DNA of 64,000 bases. Origin: Incurvaria masculella. Lineage: Eukaryota > Arthropoda > Insecta > Lepidoptera > Incurvariidae. Of this stretch, positions 30,614 through 40,645 are shown one piece after another. Both the position numbers and the translations under genes were made by a program. The notes under the pieces are model-generated. The model was not told the DNA's origin. It saw only the letters and a list, made by a program, of their open reading frames with translations, and ran no database searches. Numbering within the stretch: the first letter of the stretch is position 1; each line of letters begins with the position of its first letter. The DNA is taken from the NCBI GenBank assembly GCA_946894095.1, contig OX335653.1, positions 14,823,001 through 14,887,000 on the forward strand, read 5' to 3'.

Positions 30614-30920
30614 CCCTAAATCCCTTCGGAGTTGGAGGGTCTCCAAATTCAGGGATACCTAGGGGTCGTTGACGAGCTGTTTGAGCCAAGGGAGCCAAGC
30701 AGGTGCTTAGCTGAGCCATCCCACAAATGCGAACAGTACTCCTAATAGCCCCTATAATAAAATGGTCTATAATGGCTACTCTCATTTGTATTGAAATGAA
30801 GAAATTTACTTAAATTGTGTTGTTCTCAATCTCGCCATAAAAGCCATCAGTCAAGTTAGGCAGACAAGGCTTATTCAAAGGCATATTTATCAACGGCTGC
30901 ATCAACTCTAAAATCACGGA
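30614..30920. other. unannotated DNA
   Basis: No gene or second repeat copy seen. Confidence 0.3.
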
Positions 30921-31457
30921 CCATTACTACAGTGAACTAACAGCACCGAATGACATTCGATTAGCCGGCGACGATAAATCCACATCGCAGGCGTCACACG
31001 TCACAGCGGGTAGCGGCGCGACGTGGGACCGACCGCGGTGCAACGTGCGAGTCGGACCGCGGGGTGTAGCGCGTTCGATCGGTCGTGCTTACACTTGCCA
31101 CGTGGGACGACACGATGCTGCGCAATATCTGGTAGTCGCCGTCCAGCGGACGCAGTCGGAAGGTAAGGTTAGGTTTGTGGCCTGTGCTGTGTGGGTTCCG
31201 GTACGTAAAATGGCCATTACTACAATGAACTAATAGCACTAAATGACATTCGATTAGCCGGCGACGATAAATCTACATCGCAGGCGTCACGCGTCACAGC
31301 GGCTAGCGGCGCGACGTAGGACCGACCGCGGTGCAACGTGCGAGTCGGATCGCGGCGTGTAGCGAGTTCGATCGGTCGTACTTACACTTGCCGTGTGGGA
31401 CGACACGATACTGCGCGATATCTAGTAGGATTCTTCCAGCGGATGCAGTCGGAAGTT
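30921..31457 (+). repeat. 293-bp tandem duplication
   Basis: CCATTACTACAGTGAACTAA at 30921 recurs as CCATTACTACAATGAACTAA at 31214. Both copies then contain CGATTAGCCGGCGACGATAA and GACCGACCGCGGTGCAACGT, and both end near CAGTCGGAAG. The second copy runs straight into a family B SINE body. The CpG-rich content makes several frames look open, but they are not conserved as proteins. Confidence 0.75.
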
Positions 31458-31604
31458 GATAACATCGCATTGAATGAACGATGGTCGAAGCGGCAATGGA
31501 AATTGTCTGTATTTCCATCCAGTTCACTGTAGCTGTGCAATAAAAGGATGGATCTGGCATGTCACCCAGTTCATTTGAGGTGTGTTTGGATAATATAATG
31601 ACAA
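31458..31604 (+). repeat. SINE family B fragment
   Basis: ACATCGCATTGAATGAACGA, GGTCGAAGCGGCAATGG and CCATCCAGTTCACTGTAG match the body. Both ends are missing. Confidence 0.6.
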
Positions 31605-32350
31605 TGCTTTATACACCTGACGTAGGTTAACCAGAGAATACTTGTTTTGCTATAAATTACACAAATGTATATTATTGCATTAGCAACTTTGTTAGTTGTA
31701 AGTAATTTAAACTGATGGTTACTTCAGTTTCAGTTCCAGTTTCTTTATTTCCTCCATTAGATGTATATTACACACTCGGATACGTCATTTTTTTTCTGTC
31801 GGTTCGATTACTTCTAGCGAAGAAGAGCCGACAAGAAACTTCGTCAGGCTGGTCATTGTATTTTTATTTTTTCCATTGATGGTTACAAACTAGTTTACAG
31901 TGATTGATTGATTTCTACTGCTCACAAAGAACATTATATACATTGGTGAGGAGCAAACTCTTGACTACGATAATGACATCTTATTCTCAATTAATAGGAA
32001 TTATGATCTAAATTATTCAGGTGTAAAAACCCATCGTCATTTTTGATAAAAGGTAATATCAAATTAAATATTACTTAGTAAATAAACAAATTAATACTAC
32101 AATGTAGTACCCATGTCAGAGAAAATGATAATAATAAAAAAACGATACAGAATTGTATAGATTGTACTGTTTCTATTATTCTTTGTTATTTTCCTTAATC
32201 TGTTCTACCAAAGAATTGTTTGGCAGTAGCATTTAGATCTAAGTGTGCATTTTATAATAGTGGACGGAAAAAATATGTTATGTAAGCCCGTGAAGTTTCT
32301 TAGCTGGTTCTTCTTTGCTGTATTGATCGAATCCGCGATCAATTGACCTA
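31605..32350 (+). repeat. family J (LINE 3'-UTR-like) copy, interrupted
   Basis: Segments 31605-31724 and 32165-32350 match the uninterrupted copy at 35612-35940: CTTTATACACCTGA, GCTATAAATTA, GTTAGTTGTAAGTAA, then TCTGTTCTACCAA and GGCAGTAGCATTTAGATCT. The 440-bp insert between them starts TTTCAGTTCCAGTTTCTTTA and contains GCCGACAAGAAACTTC. It looks like the 3' end of another LINE in minus orientation. Confidence 0.6.
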
Positions 32351-33173
32351 AGATATAATTGGCAAATCTCTTGATTTCTTATTTATTTGTAATATGTTAT
32401 CATATGCTATTTATTATAAGAGATACATACAGATTTTCCCATTAACCATTATCTGTAGAACATAAATGTTTCTTTCCACCATATTTTACAATTTTAAGAT
32501 CCGTGTATTTTAAGAACATCCTAAAACTGTTTATTCAGACGAATCTTTTTTGAAAGAGTTAGAGCCCTACTCGCCATAGTTATGTAAACAAATAAAGTTC
32601 ATGATGATAACAGCCTAACATCCTGTAAACAAGTTATTGACATTTTTACCGTCCTACAGAACAGTGTAAAACGATCGAAATGTCAGAACCACGCGAATAA
32701 TTATCACCGATCCGATGTGCGGACTAAACACGACAAATGGCGCGCCGTCCCCCGCCCGCTGCCATCACCGAACTTGTCAACCATTGCGTTATGTTCGCTA
32801 AACGACTGTCAGCTAGACTCAATGTGTCGGAGTTTGTTTGGAGAGCTAATATCGACAAATGTTTGATCGTCACAACCGTCTGTGTGTTCCTTGGATTTGC
32901 TGAAATCCAATTATTGATGTTATAACCGTGGCCTCTATTATACGTGGTGACTATGTAAGCACATGATACGTCTTTTCTTTATGTGTCTATTTTGTCTTCA
33001 CATGCCTAGTCTCTTCGATAGTCAGATGTACCGTTAATATATTATCGCAGTGACTCGCCGCTTGGTACAATATTTTGTAATCAGTTGCAATGTTTAGACT
33101 AACTTATTTATTAAATGGTTCTTGTGTTGGTTTGAAGAATGCAGACTTAGGCAGTTTAGAATCCCAGCATCAT
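32351..33173. other. unannotated DNA
   Basis: No gene seen. A 62-codon frame at 32737 has no recognisable feature. Confidence 0.3.
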
Positions 33174-33472
33174 TTTTAGGGTTCCGTACCCAAAGGGTGA
33201 AAACGGAACCCTATTACTAAGCCTCAGCTGTCCGTCCGTCCGTCCGTCCGTCTGTCACAGAGCTGTATCTCATGAACCGTAATAGGTAGGCAGCTGAAAT
33301 TTTCACAGAGTGTGTATTTATTTTGCCGCTATAACAACAAATAGGTAAAATAAAAAATAATCAAAATTCAAGGGGGGGTCCCATACAAAAAACGTGATTT
33401 TTTTGTGTTAAATCTTGTACGATGGTACGGAACCCTTCGTGTGCGAGTCCGACTCGCACTTGGCCCGTTTTT
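33174..33472 (-). repeat. family A copy, complete
   Basis: Minus orientation: TTTTTAGGGTTCCGTACCCA at the left, a CCGTCCGTCCGTCC run, then TTTGCCGCTATAACAACAAA, and CGAGTCCGACTCGCACTTGG at the right end. Confidence 0.8.
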
Positions 33473-34422
33473 GGCGATGTTCAATGCGCGAAAGTGCCTT
33501 GAAGGCAGACGAGACCTATCCACATATGGGAAGAATTTCGACTGGAAACCATGGGTTGCTAGAAAAATATTGTCTCAGAAAAGTAGACTAAAACATAGGA
33601 GCCCCGAAATACGCTGTTTAGCTTTTAAAGTGGCGTGCACATGCGTGCGCGTCCGCTTAAATCGATTTCTACACAAAACAGCGTTCTGTATCAGATTAAG
33701 GGCATCACTGGTGCTGGCCTTTGTCTGGCATGCGTGGGAAGTAATGACAATCAGAATCATATGGAATAATGTAAATACATCGCACCCACATATAAACCCA
33801 CCACTGAAAATAAATAAGATAATTGGGTTTTTCTTGCACTCTGCTGACTGTCTCTAGACTGTAAGACTCTCTTGGTTGACAAAATTCGCAGCTACTACAA
33901 CCTACTCCCTCTTCTACCTTCTGCCACTACAATATTATCTGTATTATCTCTTAATTTCGTTTTTAAATTACATTTAATTCAATTCAATACAACCAATAGC
34001 TGCCAACAACGTAAAGATAACTTGAAACTCTACCTCGGTATTTTCTTCGAGCAACCTTCATAAGTGGCTTTTAAGTTGCAAGACATTAAGTTTGTTTTAT
34101 GAAAAGTAATTAATATTTACGTTTTCTTTTTTTTCACTGCTCTCTTGGCTTATAATTGCCTTTTAAGACGCCGCTTTGGCTAAAAACAGGAAAAGGGAGA
34201 CACCTGAACAAAATACACACACTTTGTATATATTTGCAGATTAGATGATGAGGCATACCGAATTCAAAATGTCGGAATATATTTTATAAAGTCATTAAGT
34301 TTGTAAAGGTTTTTTATCTGTAAATTTTGACAAGCGTCCTTACAAAATCTCGGTCGCTATTAGAAGATAAAATATTGATCGTTGATAATAAATAACTTCG
34401 ATTTCGTATTTCGATTGTCTAA
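33473..34422. other. unannotated DNA
   Basis: The 150-codon frame at 33405-33857 starts inside the family A copy and continues into unmatched sequence. It shows no domain and is not called. Confidence 0.35.
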
Positions 34423-34538
34423 TCGTACTAATAAAAGGAAAGTTCTGGCATGACACCTATTTTTTGTAAGTGCGGTGTGTTGATCTTATACAGAAAGAAA
34501 AGTGGTGCTAGCCATCTATGTGCGGGAATATTAAAAAA
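34423..34538 (+). repeat. SINE family B 3' fragment
   Basis: GTACTAATAAAAGGAAAGTT, TCTGGCATGACACC and a GCTAGCCATCTATG word are the last third of family B. It ends in an A-rich tail. Confidence 0.6.
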
Positions 34539-34580
34539 AATATATCAAAAAATTTGGCTACTTTATTTATTTAAATGTAT

Positions 34581-34614
34581 AAGCCTGGTTTTGACCAAGA
34601 GCTGATTTATTACC
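34581..34614 (-). repeat. family K fragment, cut by family F
   Basis: AAGCCTGGTTTTGACCAAGA and GCTGATTTATTA match the end of the family K repeat seen at 53008. The match ends at the TTAA used by the family F insertion. Confidence 0.5.
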
Positions 34615-35149
34615 TTAAGGTGGCCCAACCCGGCGGGACAAACTCATTCGCGGGCACGGTACAAAACCGTGCTTTTGCGCTCTGGGACCTTCTCTGTTTA
34701 AAAAAAAAGACAGGATCCTTGATGAGGAAGATGCAACATGTCCACAAAAAAGGCAATGTGCATAGTGTATGACTTGATAAGATTTACGAAAATTTTAATT
34801 ACAAAACGACTTATAGCTAAATGTAAACCACGACCGCTTTAGTCAAAAATCTAACAAAAACCAAATTGATTATAAATCTTGATTAAATAAGCCATGTCTG
34901 ATGACTAATCTTTTTTAGATGTTCTTACTTTATCATTTCGTAATCCACCTCCAAAGTTATTGTATAAAACGCGCGAAAAATTCGAACTTTCGGACCTTCT
35001 AACTTAGAAACCAAAGACAATTTTACAATGCCAACGTTCATCAGACATCTAGTTCGATCAAATAAAGCTATTTTGAGCAAAACTTGGGATCTCTGACAAG
35101 AAATATGGGCGTGATCTTCTTTCTCCGTTTGTATGGGGAGATGAGCGGG
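34615..35149 (+). mobile_element. MITE family F copy, right end lost
   Basis: Starts after TTAA (34615-34618) with GGTGGCCCAACCCGGCGGG and is collinear with the 22570 copy to GGGGAGATGAGCGGG. The final 14-base inverted repeat and right TTAA are missing, so it cannot be mobilised. Confidence 0.8.
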
Positions 35150-35611
35150 AACTTTTATTGAATTGACTTCATTAAGTACAATTTAAAAAAGACATCCTTA
35201 CATATCTTCCTACCTAGCTCTCATAACTTCTCATTCCAATTTATTTCTAAAACAATAATCCAAAAATGATCATGGAATCTATTAACATTTCACAATTCAT
35301 ATTTGCCACGAAAAGTCAGAAGGAAGTAAGAAATCACACATAGTCAACACGGCTGATACGTGGTCTATAAGCCTGTGACTAGCGGCTAAAGCTATTTTTT
35401 TCAAAAACTGCAATCCGCAATTAGCTGTAATAAAGCGACGCAGTGAGTGAAAATAGTTTTCTGTTTATCACATGATGCACATGCGATGCATAGGCAATGA
35501 GCTCACCGGCCACTTCGAGCTTCTCGGGTGCGATTACGTCATTTTTTGCTGCAGGAAACTCATTAACGAACTCTCCTTTTCATAGTGTAAATCATCAAAA
35601 AAAAAAATACC
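35150..35611. other. unannotated DNA
   Basis: No gene or repeat match seen. Confidence 0.3.
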
Positions 35612-35940
35612 AACCTTATACACCTGATATAGGTTAAGTTGACGACGGCTTTTACACCGGAGTATACTTGTAATGCTATAAATTATATTAATTTATATAA
35701 TTGCATTAGGAACGTTATTAGTTGTAAGTAACTTAAACTGAGGGTTGCTGTTTCTATTGTTCTTGTTATTTGCCTTAATCTGTTCTACCAAGGAATGGTT
35801 TGGCAGTAGCATTTAGATCTATGTAAGTATGTATTTCATAATTGTAGACGGAAAAATATGTTATGTAAACCCGTAAAGTTTCTTCGCGGGTTCTTCTTTA
35901 CTGGGTTGATCGAATCCGCGGATCTTTGTGACGTAACTTG
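35612..35940 (+). repeat. family J (LINE 3'-UTR-like) copy
   Basis: This is the continuous version of the repeat split at 31605-32350. The words GTAGCATTTAGATCT, GACGGAAAAA and AGTTTCTTCGCGGGTTCTTC resemble the 3' UTR of the LINE at 38996-40645 (GTAGCATTTAAAGG and GAGTTTCTTTCCAGTTCTTC). I infer it is a 3'-UTR remnant of a related LINE. Confidence 0.55.
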
Positions 35941-36332
35941 GTGTAGTTTGACTACCAAAAAGTTTAAACAAATGAAATTAAATGAAATTGCTGCAGGTCA
36001 CTTTGTATTTGGCTGTAAGACTATAAAAAATTACCACTTTATTTTCAGTTTTAAATAATAAAATTGTATAATGTCCCACTGCATATAGTAAGAGGCGACT
36101 AAGGAATTCATCTAACGTTTTTCGGAAGCCATGTTTAGGTCCCCTTCCTTTCTTGCTAGGTGGTAGAATTAATGCCGCCCGGGTCGGTACCATCACGTTG
36201 AATGAATGGTCCAGGATCGGGATTGCAAATTTTCCATCTTTTTCACCCAGCATTCGCGCATCATAATGAAGTGTTGGGTGATTATCACAATAGTAATCGT
36301 GGTAAATGTATTATCATTTATATATTGACGTA

Positions 36333-36906
36333 CTATGATCAAAAAGTTCCGGGAATTAATAAATAAAAAAAAATGTGTTGATTTTCGGATAAATTTATTT
36401 TATCACCTTCAAAATAACAACCGTCTGAAGCGATGCACATACGCCAACGCTTAACCCATTCTTCCATACACTTTTGATAGTCCGGTGAAGTAATGGCTTT
36501 CAATGCCTTCGTCGCATTTTCGTCGGGCGTCCACGACGAGGTGCATTGTTAACTTCTTTGAGACCATTTTTGAACGACGAATACCACTCGTTTACTCTTG
36601 TTTTTGAGAGAGCAGAGTCCCCGTAGGCTTTTTGTAGCATTTTGAATGCATCAGCACAAGAGATTTCGTTGGAAACACAAAACTTCAAACAAATTCTTTG
36701 TTGGATACTTTTTTCAATTTTGAAATGCGACGAACTTCAAAAACTTGATTGATATAAATAGACGCCAAACAATTACTAATGACATTTAATATTTGACATT
36801 TGGCAGAAGTGTCAGGGAAATGTGTACCAACCTGAGAAAAAAAATATTCGAATCGGTAAAGCGTTTTAAATTCAAACTACAAATTCCCGGAACTTATTGA
36901 TCATAG
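36333..36906 (-). mobile_element. mariner transposon with internal deletion
   Basis: The 574-bp element has terminal inverted repeats CTATGATCAAAAAGTTCCGG and CCGGAACTTATTGATCATAG, with a flanking TA on the left. On the minus strand 62 codons encode the mariner N-terminal helix-turn-helix (VSNEISCADAFKMLQKAY, KTRVNEWYSSFKNG). A shifted frame near the left end encodes a mariner C-terminus (YQKCMEEWVKRW followed by YFEGD). The whole D,D34D catalytic core is deleted, and the deletion also shifts the frame. It is a non-autonomous derivative that could move only with a transposase supplied elsewhere. Confidence 0.85.
36500..36688 (-). pseudogene. mariner transposase N-terminal remnant
   Basis: Sixty-two codons start at MKFCVSNEIS and run through the first helix-turn-helix to GRPTKMRRRH, where the deletion junction brings a stop. 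A full mariner transposase is about 345 residues, so over 80 percent of the N-terminal frame's product is missing. The likely true start lies a few codons upstream (an IEQRICLKFC-type lead-in is visible). Confidence 0.8.
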
Positions 36907-36940
36907 TGTATGTATTACCCACGCATGCACAGTTACATAA

Positions 36941-37710
36941 AACAATGCTTATGGCAATCCATGTTTTAGTTTGATTATTTATGAAAAGAATAATTTGAAA
37001 AGTTGGTGTATTGAATATCAGGTCCGATACAGTAGTGTTTGTAAAGCGTAAACTTTATAAAAAAAAGTTCTATCATAGTATATTCAATCTTAATTTACTA
37101 CATAAAAAAATAACACTCCTTTTGCGCAGTCGGGTAAAACAAGTTGGTCTTCTCAAATGATAGGTTCACGGGTCCACGGTTATTATAATAGCGTGGCTGT
37201 CAGTAGATGCCATCCTTGCGGTCGTTGACCCCGCGAATAGATCCATAACCACCCCGCCCCGAGCCGCAAGGCCTCCGCCCGCCCGGACTGTTGGTGCGCT
37301 GCAGTGCTTTCGTAAAGCGTCCTCATTGATACAGATATATTTTCGTCCCATCACAATACTTACTTGACTTAGTCATATATGCCGTACTAGATAAATAAAT
37401 ATATACAAACGAAGCTATATATCCCCGGCGAGTTAACGTGACACCTGGCTCAGATGACTTTTAACAAGAAAATCTCGGAAAACTCTGAAGCAAAAAAATA
37501 CTTTAAAACTTTAAAACTCAAATACTCGTGAAACGGTAACTATTATTTGTTGGCTGAAGACAGAGGGGCTCCGTGTAGGTTACCGGGAGGTGGATCGACT
37601 TCCGAGCCAGTTGTCATGTTAATTTGCTCGACTTGTGTGTTGATTGAACACAACCATATTAGGCCAATGAATGAAGCTAAAATTTGGGGCTTACCAAAGC
37701 ACTAAATCGT
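36941..37710. other. unannotated DNA with a family H scrap
   Basis: Positions 37095-37142 (ACTCCTTTTGCGCAGTCGGG) match the end of family H (61838). No gene otherwise. Confidence 0.35.
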
Positions 37711-38280
37711 CCGTCCATGAAATCTTCAGAATGTGTACAAATACAGGTTTTAAAAATGAATGACTCAGAATCTAACATTTTTTTTCTCCGGAACTTAGGT
37801 ATTTTGGCCAAAAACACAAAATATGCGGTATCATTTGCTGCAAAAATGGCCCGCCAAATTTCTTTTCAATGTCTAATAAAATGGGTTAATAGGTATATAT
37901 GTGTTCAGGAATCCAACAATTTTTTTACACAAAAGCGAGTTTTTTTTTAAAAATACACAGTTTTCGCTCTCATAAACTCGGCAGAATTGGGCAGCCCAAT
38001 CTGTCGTCACACATTTGTTTTTAATTCTTATCAGATCGATAATTTCAACGAATCCAACAAATTTGTTACTGGCAACACATATATTTTGCTAATGGCCAAA
38101 TAAAGTAAACGGCATAATTTGCCCGCCCATTTTTTAAATTATAATGATAATAAATGATATAGACGAACATACTTTTAACAGAATCCAACAAAAAATTTAC
38201 ATGCCAGTCAGTTATGCAGCGTATAACGTAACATTGAATTTCGCGCTGAAATAGATTGGCGAAAGCGGGTGGTAGGCGGC
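37711..38280 (+). repeat. left inverted arm of an 8.3-kb structure
   Basis: This 570-bp segment is collinear, in inverse orientation, with 45487-46054. Outer ends are CCGTCCATGAAATCTTCAGA here and its complement there. The arm is made of four degenerate units of about 140 bp, each marked by GAATCCAACAA (complement TTGTTGGATTC) and a GGCCCGCCAAATT-type word. The frame 37684-37950 has a near-identical counterpart in the other arm, but that reflects DNA identity, not a known protein. Confidence 0.75.
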
Positions 38281-38395
38281 GCGGTGCGGAGGCAGTGCGG
38301 CGCGGTGGCGTGGGAACGGTGGCGGCGGTAAGAAAGGGTTTAGCCTGTGTTAGTGATACCGATTACGAAGTAATTATTAGTATTATCTTTGGTGA
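38281..38395. other. CpG-rich segment next to the left arm
   Basis: A patch rich in GCGGCGCGGTGGCG words (38281-38340) follows the arm. A similar CpG-rich patch borders the right arm (45360-45486). A 24-base direct repeat lies at 38368-38391 and 45327-45350. This could be promoter-like sequence belonging to the arms. Confidence 0.4.
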
Positions 38396-38869
38396 TACTT
38401 ATGTATAGTTCGTTTTCATGCGTAGTACCTGCATAATGGACAAGAGTTTATAAAGTGTGATGTGAAATTTAAATTAATTAATTCGCCAATTTGATAAAGG
38501 TATTATTCTTTTGTAATTGCTAGTGATCGTCGAATATACACATGTAAATGAGTAAAATACTTTGGTAAAGGTTGAATACAATTTGAGTTATTTTATTTTT
38601 ATGCAAGATGATTCCGCGAAGATAAATCACTGAAATTAGATAAACTACATATTTATAATTCACAAATTGATTCACGGTGGATTATACATACATTCATGAA
38701 TGAAAAACGTGATATATCACGTTCTTGGATTCAGTGCCGCACTAGCTTAGTACGAAAAAGTATATTTTCTTATTGAATTATGTTGTGCCTTGGGCGTCAG
38801 GGCAAATAGGAGCCGAAAACGCTAGACCCGAGCACGCCTGTGAAATACCCCGCAATTCGCTTGCACCGG
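38396..38869. other. unannotated DNA
   Basis: AT-rich, no gene. CTTAGTACGAAAAAGTATAT near 38745 is shared with positions near 3390 and 12858. Confidence 0.3.
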
Positions 38870-38995
38870 TCATATAATACTGACCATACATTTAAAAGTA
38901 TGGAAAATTTACTGTTTCGAGCGTATTCAAATGCGAATATCTAGTTAATTACTCATCAGATTTTAGTGAAGTTTCATCAATTCTAATAAAACTAA

Positions 38996-40645
38996 CTTAA
39001 TGCACTTTGTGCTGGGGACCCAGGAACGCTATGTGAATCATGATGTTTTAAATGCAGCACATGATTTGTCTTTGAGTATAACTAAGGAAATAACATTTCT
39101 TGGTGTGGTATTTGACAATCGTTTTACATGGAAACCACATATTGATAAGCTTGCTGCTAAGCTTAGCTCTGCATGCTATGCAGTAAAAAAAATTAAGGAG
39201 CTTTGTGGTTTAGAAGCTGCTAAATCTGTCTATCATGCCTATTTTCACAGCATAATGTCATATGGGCTGATGTTCTGGGGTGATGCAGCTGAAGTAAATC
39301 GTATATTTGTTTTGCAGAAAAGAGCACTGCGATGCATGCTTGGCATGAGGACGAGAGATTCCTGTAGAAAGGTGTTTGGTGACGTAGGAATCTTAACTTT
39401 GCCAAGTGCTTACGTTTTTCAAAACATCTGCTATGCAAGAAAACATATAAATGATTTCACCCTTAACTGTGATGTTCATAACTATAACACAAGACACAAA
39501 AACAATGTTAAAGTAATTAGTCATAAATTAGTCAAAACATCTAAGAGTTTTATATGTAACAGTGTTAGATTTTATAATAAATTGCCCAAAGAGGTGAGAG
39601 ATTTATCTGAAAATTCTTTTAAAGTTAAGGTTAAGAAGTTGCTAACACATAAGGCTTACTATTGTATTAAAGATGCCCTAGCTGATAAATTTGAATTTAC
39701 TGAGATTTTGACTGCCTGCTGACTGGGTACAAAAAGTATCCTATTATTATTACTATTTTGACTAATTTTATTTTTACTAATTTTTGACACCTGATACATT
39801 TTGTATCTTTACTACTTTTATGATAAGTACTACTTGTAGTATGAAATTACTAACCAAGCAATTTTGATTTGATACAATTTCGTATCAATAATGACGAGGG
39901 CTCTATACACCCGAATTTTATTTTTATTTTGATTTTTATTTTTATTTTATTTTAGTTAAGCATTATTAGTTTCTCGGTATTGGTCAAAATCTCATATAGG
40001 AATCTATTATTACTTTATTGATAGGGATGCTCTCAAACCATTATACTCTTAATTGTCTGTAGGTGGTAGCATTTAAAGGGATATGTAACTATGTGATCAG
40101 CTGACAGTAGTAGTTTATGACAAAACTCATAGTATTAAAACCTAATGTGCAAGTGTTTCACAGTGTTGTGTTGCCACTGGAGCAGTGCATCGCTTAAAAG
40201 TCCTTGCTTACGGTGACGCTTGGCTCAGGTTATCTCTTTCCCTAAAATATGGTTGAAAGAGGTAATGGCTGTGCCCGGCGTGATGCTCGTGAACGGGTGC
40301 TGTTTGTGGGGACTGGCCTGCTCCAATTGGCAACATATTAGTTGGAGGGGATTGTCTTTGCAAATAAAATGATATTTGTCATGAACTGTTGCATACGGCA
40401 TGGATTGTAAATTTTTGTGTATTCATGTGAATTTAGTGTTTTACCTATGTTTCTGTTAAAATAATTGACAAACACTTTTGTAAACTTAGACTAAGTGGAC
40501 GTTGAAAAAAAAAAAACAGCGGAGTTTCTTTCCAGTTCTTCTTCGCTGTGTTTTGTTTTGCTGAACTGGCCAATGCTAAAATATGACAAATCCGAGTGCA
40601 GTGTACTGTCTATGGATGATGAATAAACAATACAATACAAAAATA
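38996..40645 (+). mobile_element. 5'-truncated LINE inside satellite D
   Basis: It comprises a coding remnant (39000-39722), a 3' UTR of about 900 bp and a tail of AATACAATACAA repeats. Satellite D sequence (CATCAGATTTTAGTGAAG) stops just before it and resumes just after it (CCGTTGAAGACTCCATAAGC). The family differs from the LINE at 18075 in protein and in tail. No clean target duplication is visible because the satellite flanks have diverged. Confidence 0.75.
39000..39722 (+). pseudogene. LINE reverse transcriptase C-terminal part
   Basis: The frame of 240 codons covers the end of a non-LTR reverse transcriptase. FLGVVFDNRFTWKPHI (about 34) is the block after the catalytic site. KIKELCG follows, then YGLMFWG (about 82), LQKRALRCMLG, SCRKVFGDVGILTLPS and YNTRHK, and finally RFYNKLPKEVRDLS near 195. 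The catalytic YADD part and the endonuclease are absent through 5' truncation, so no activity is possible. The frame is undamaged along its length, suggesting a fairly recent insertion. The first ATG is incidental. Confidence 0.8.

Larger units (their letters stand above)
36136..36940 (+). repeat. SINE family B copy split by a mariner element
   Basis: The left part (36136 to about 36325) has GGTCCCCTTCC, GCTAGGTGGTAGAATTAATG and GGTACCATCACGTTG. The last bases (GTATTACCCACGCATG, then GTTACATAAAA) appear after the mariner at 36908-36940. Confidence 0.6.

Noticed and set aside
33405..33857. 150-codon plus-strand frame
   Set aside because: It starts inside a family A element and continues into unmatched DNA with no recognisable domain.
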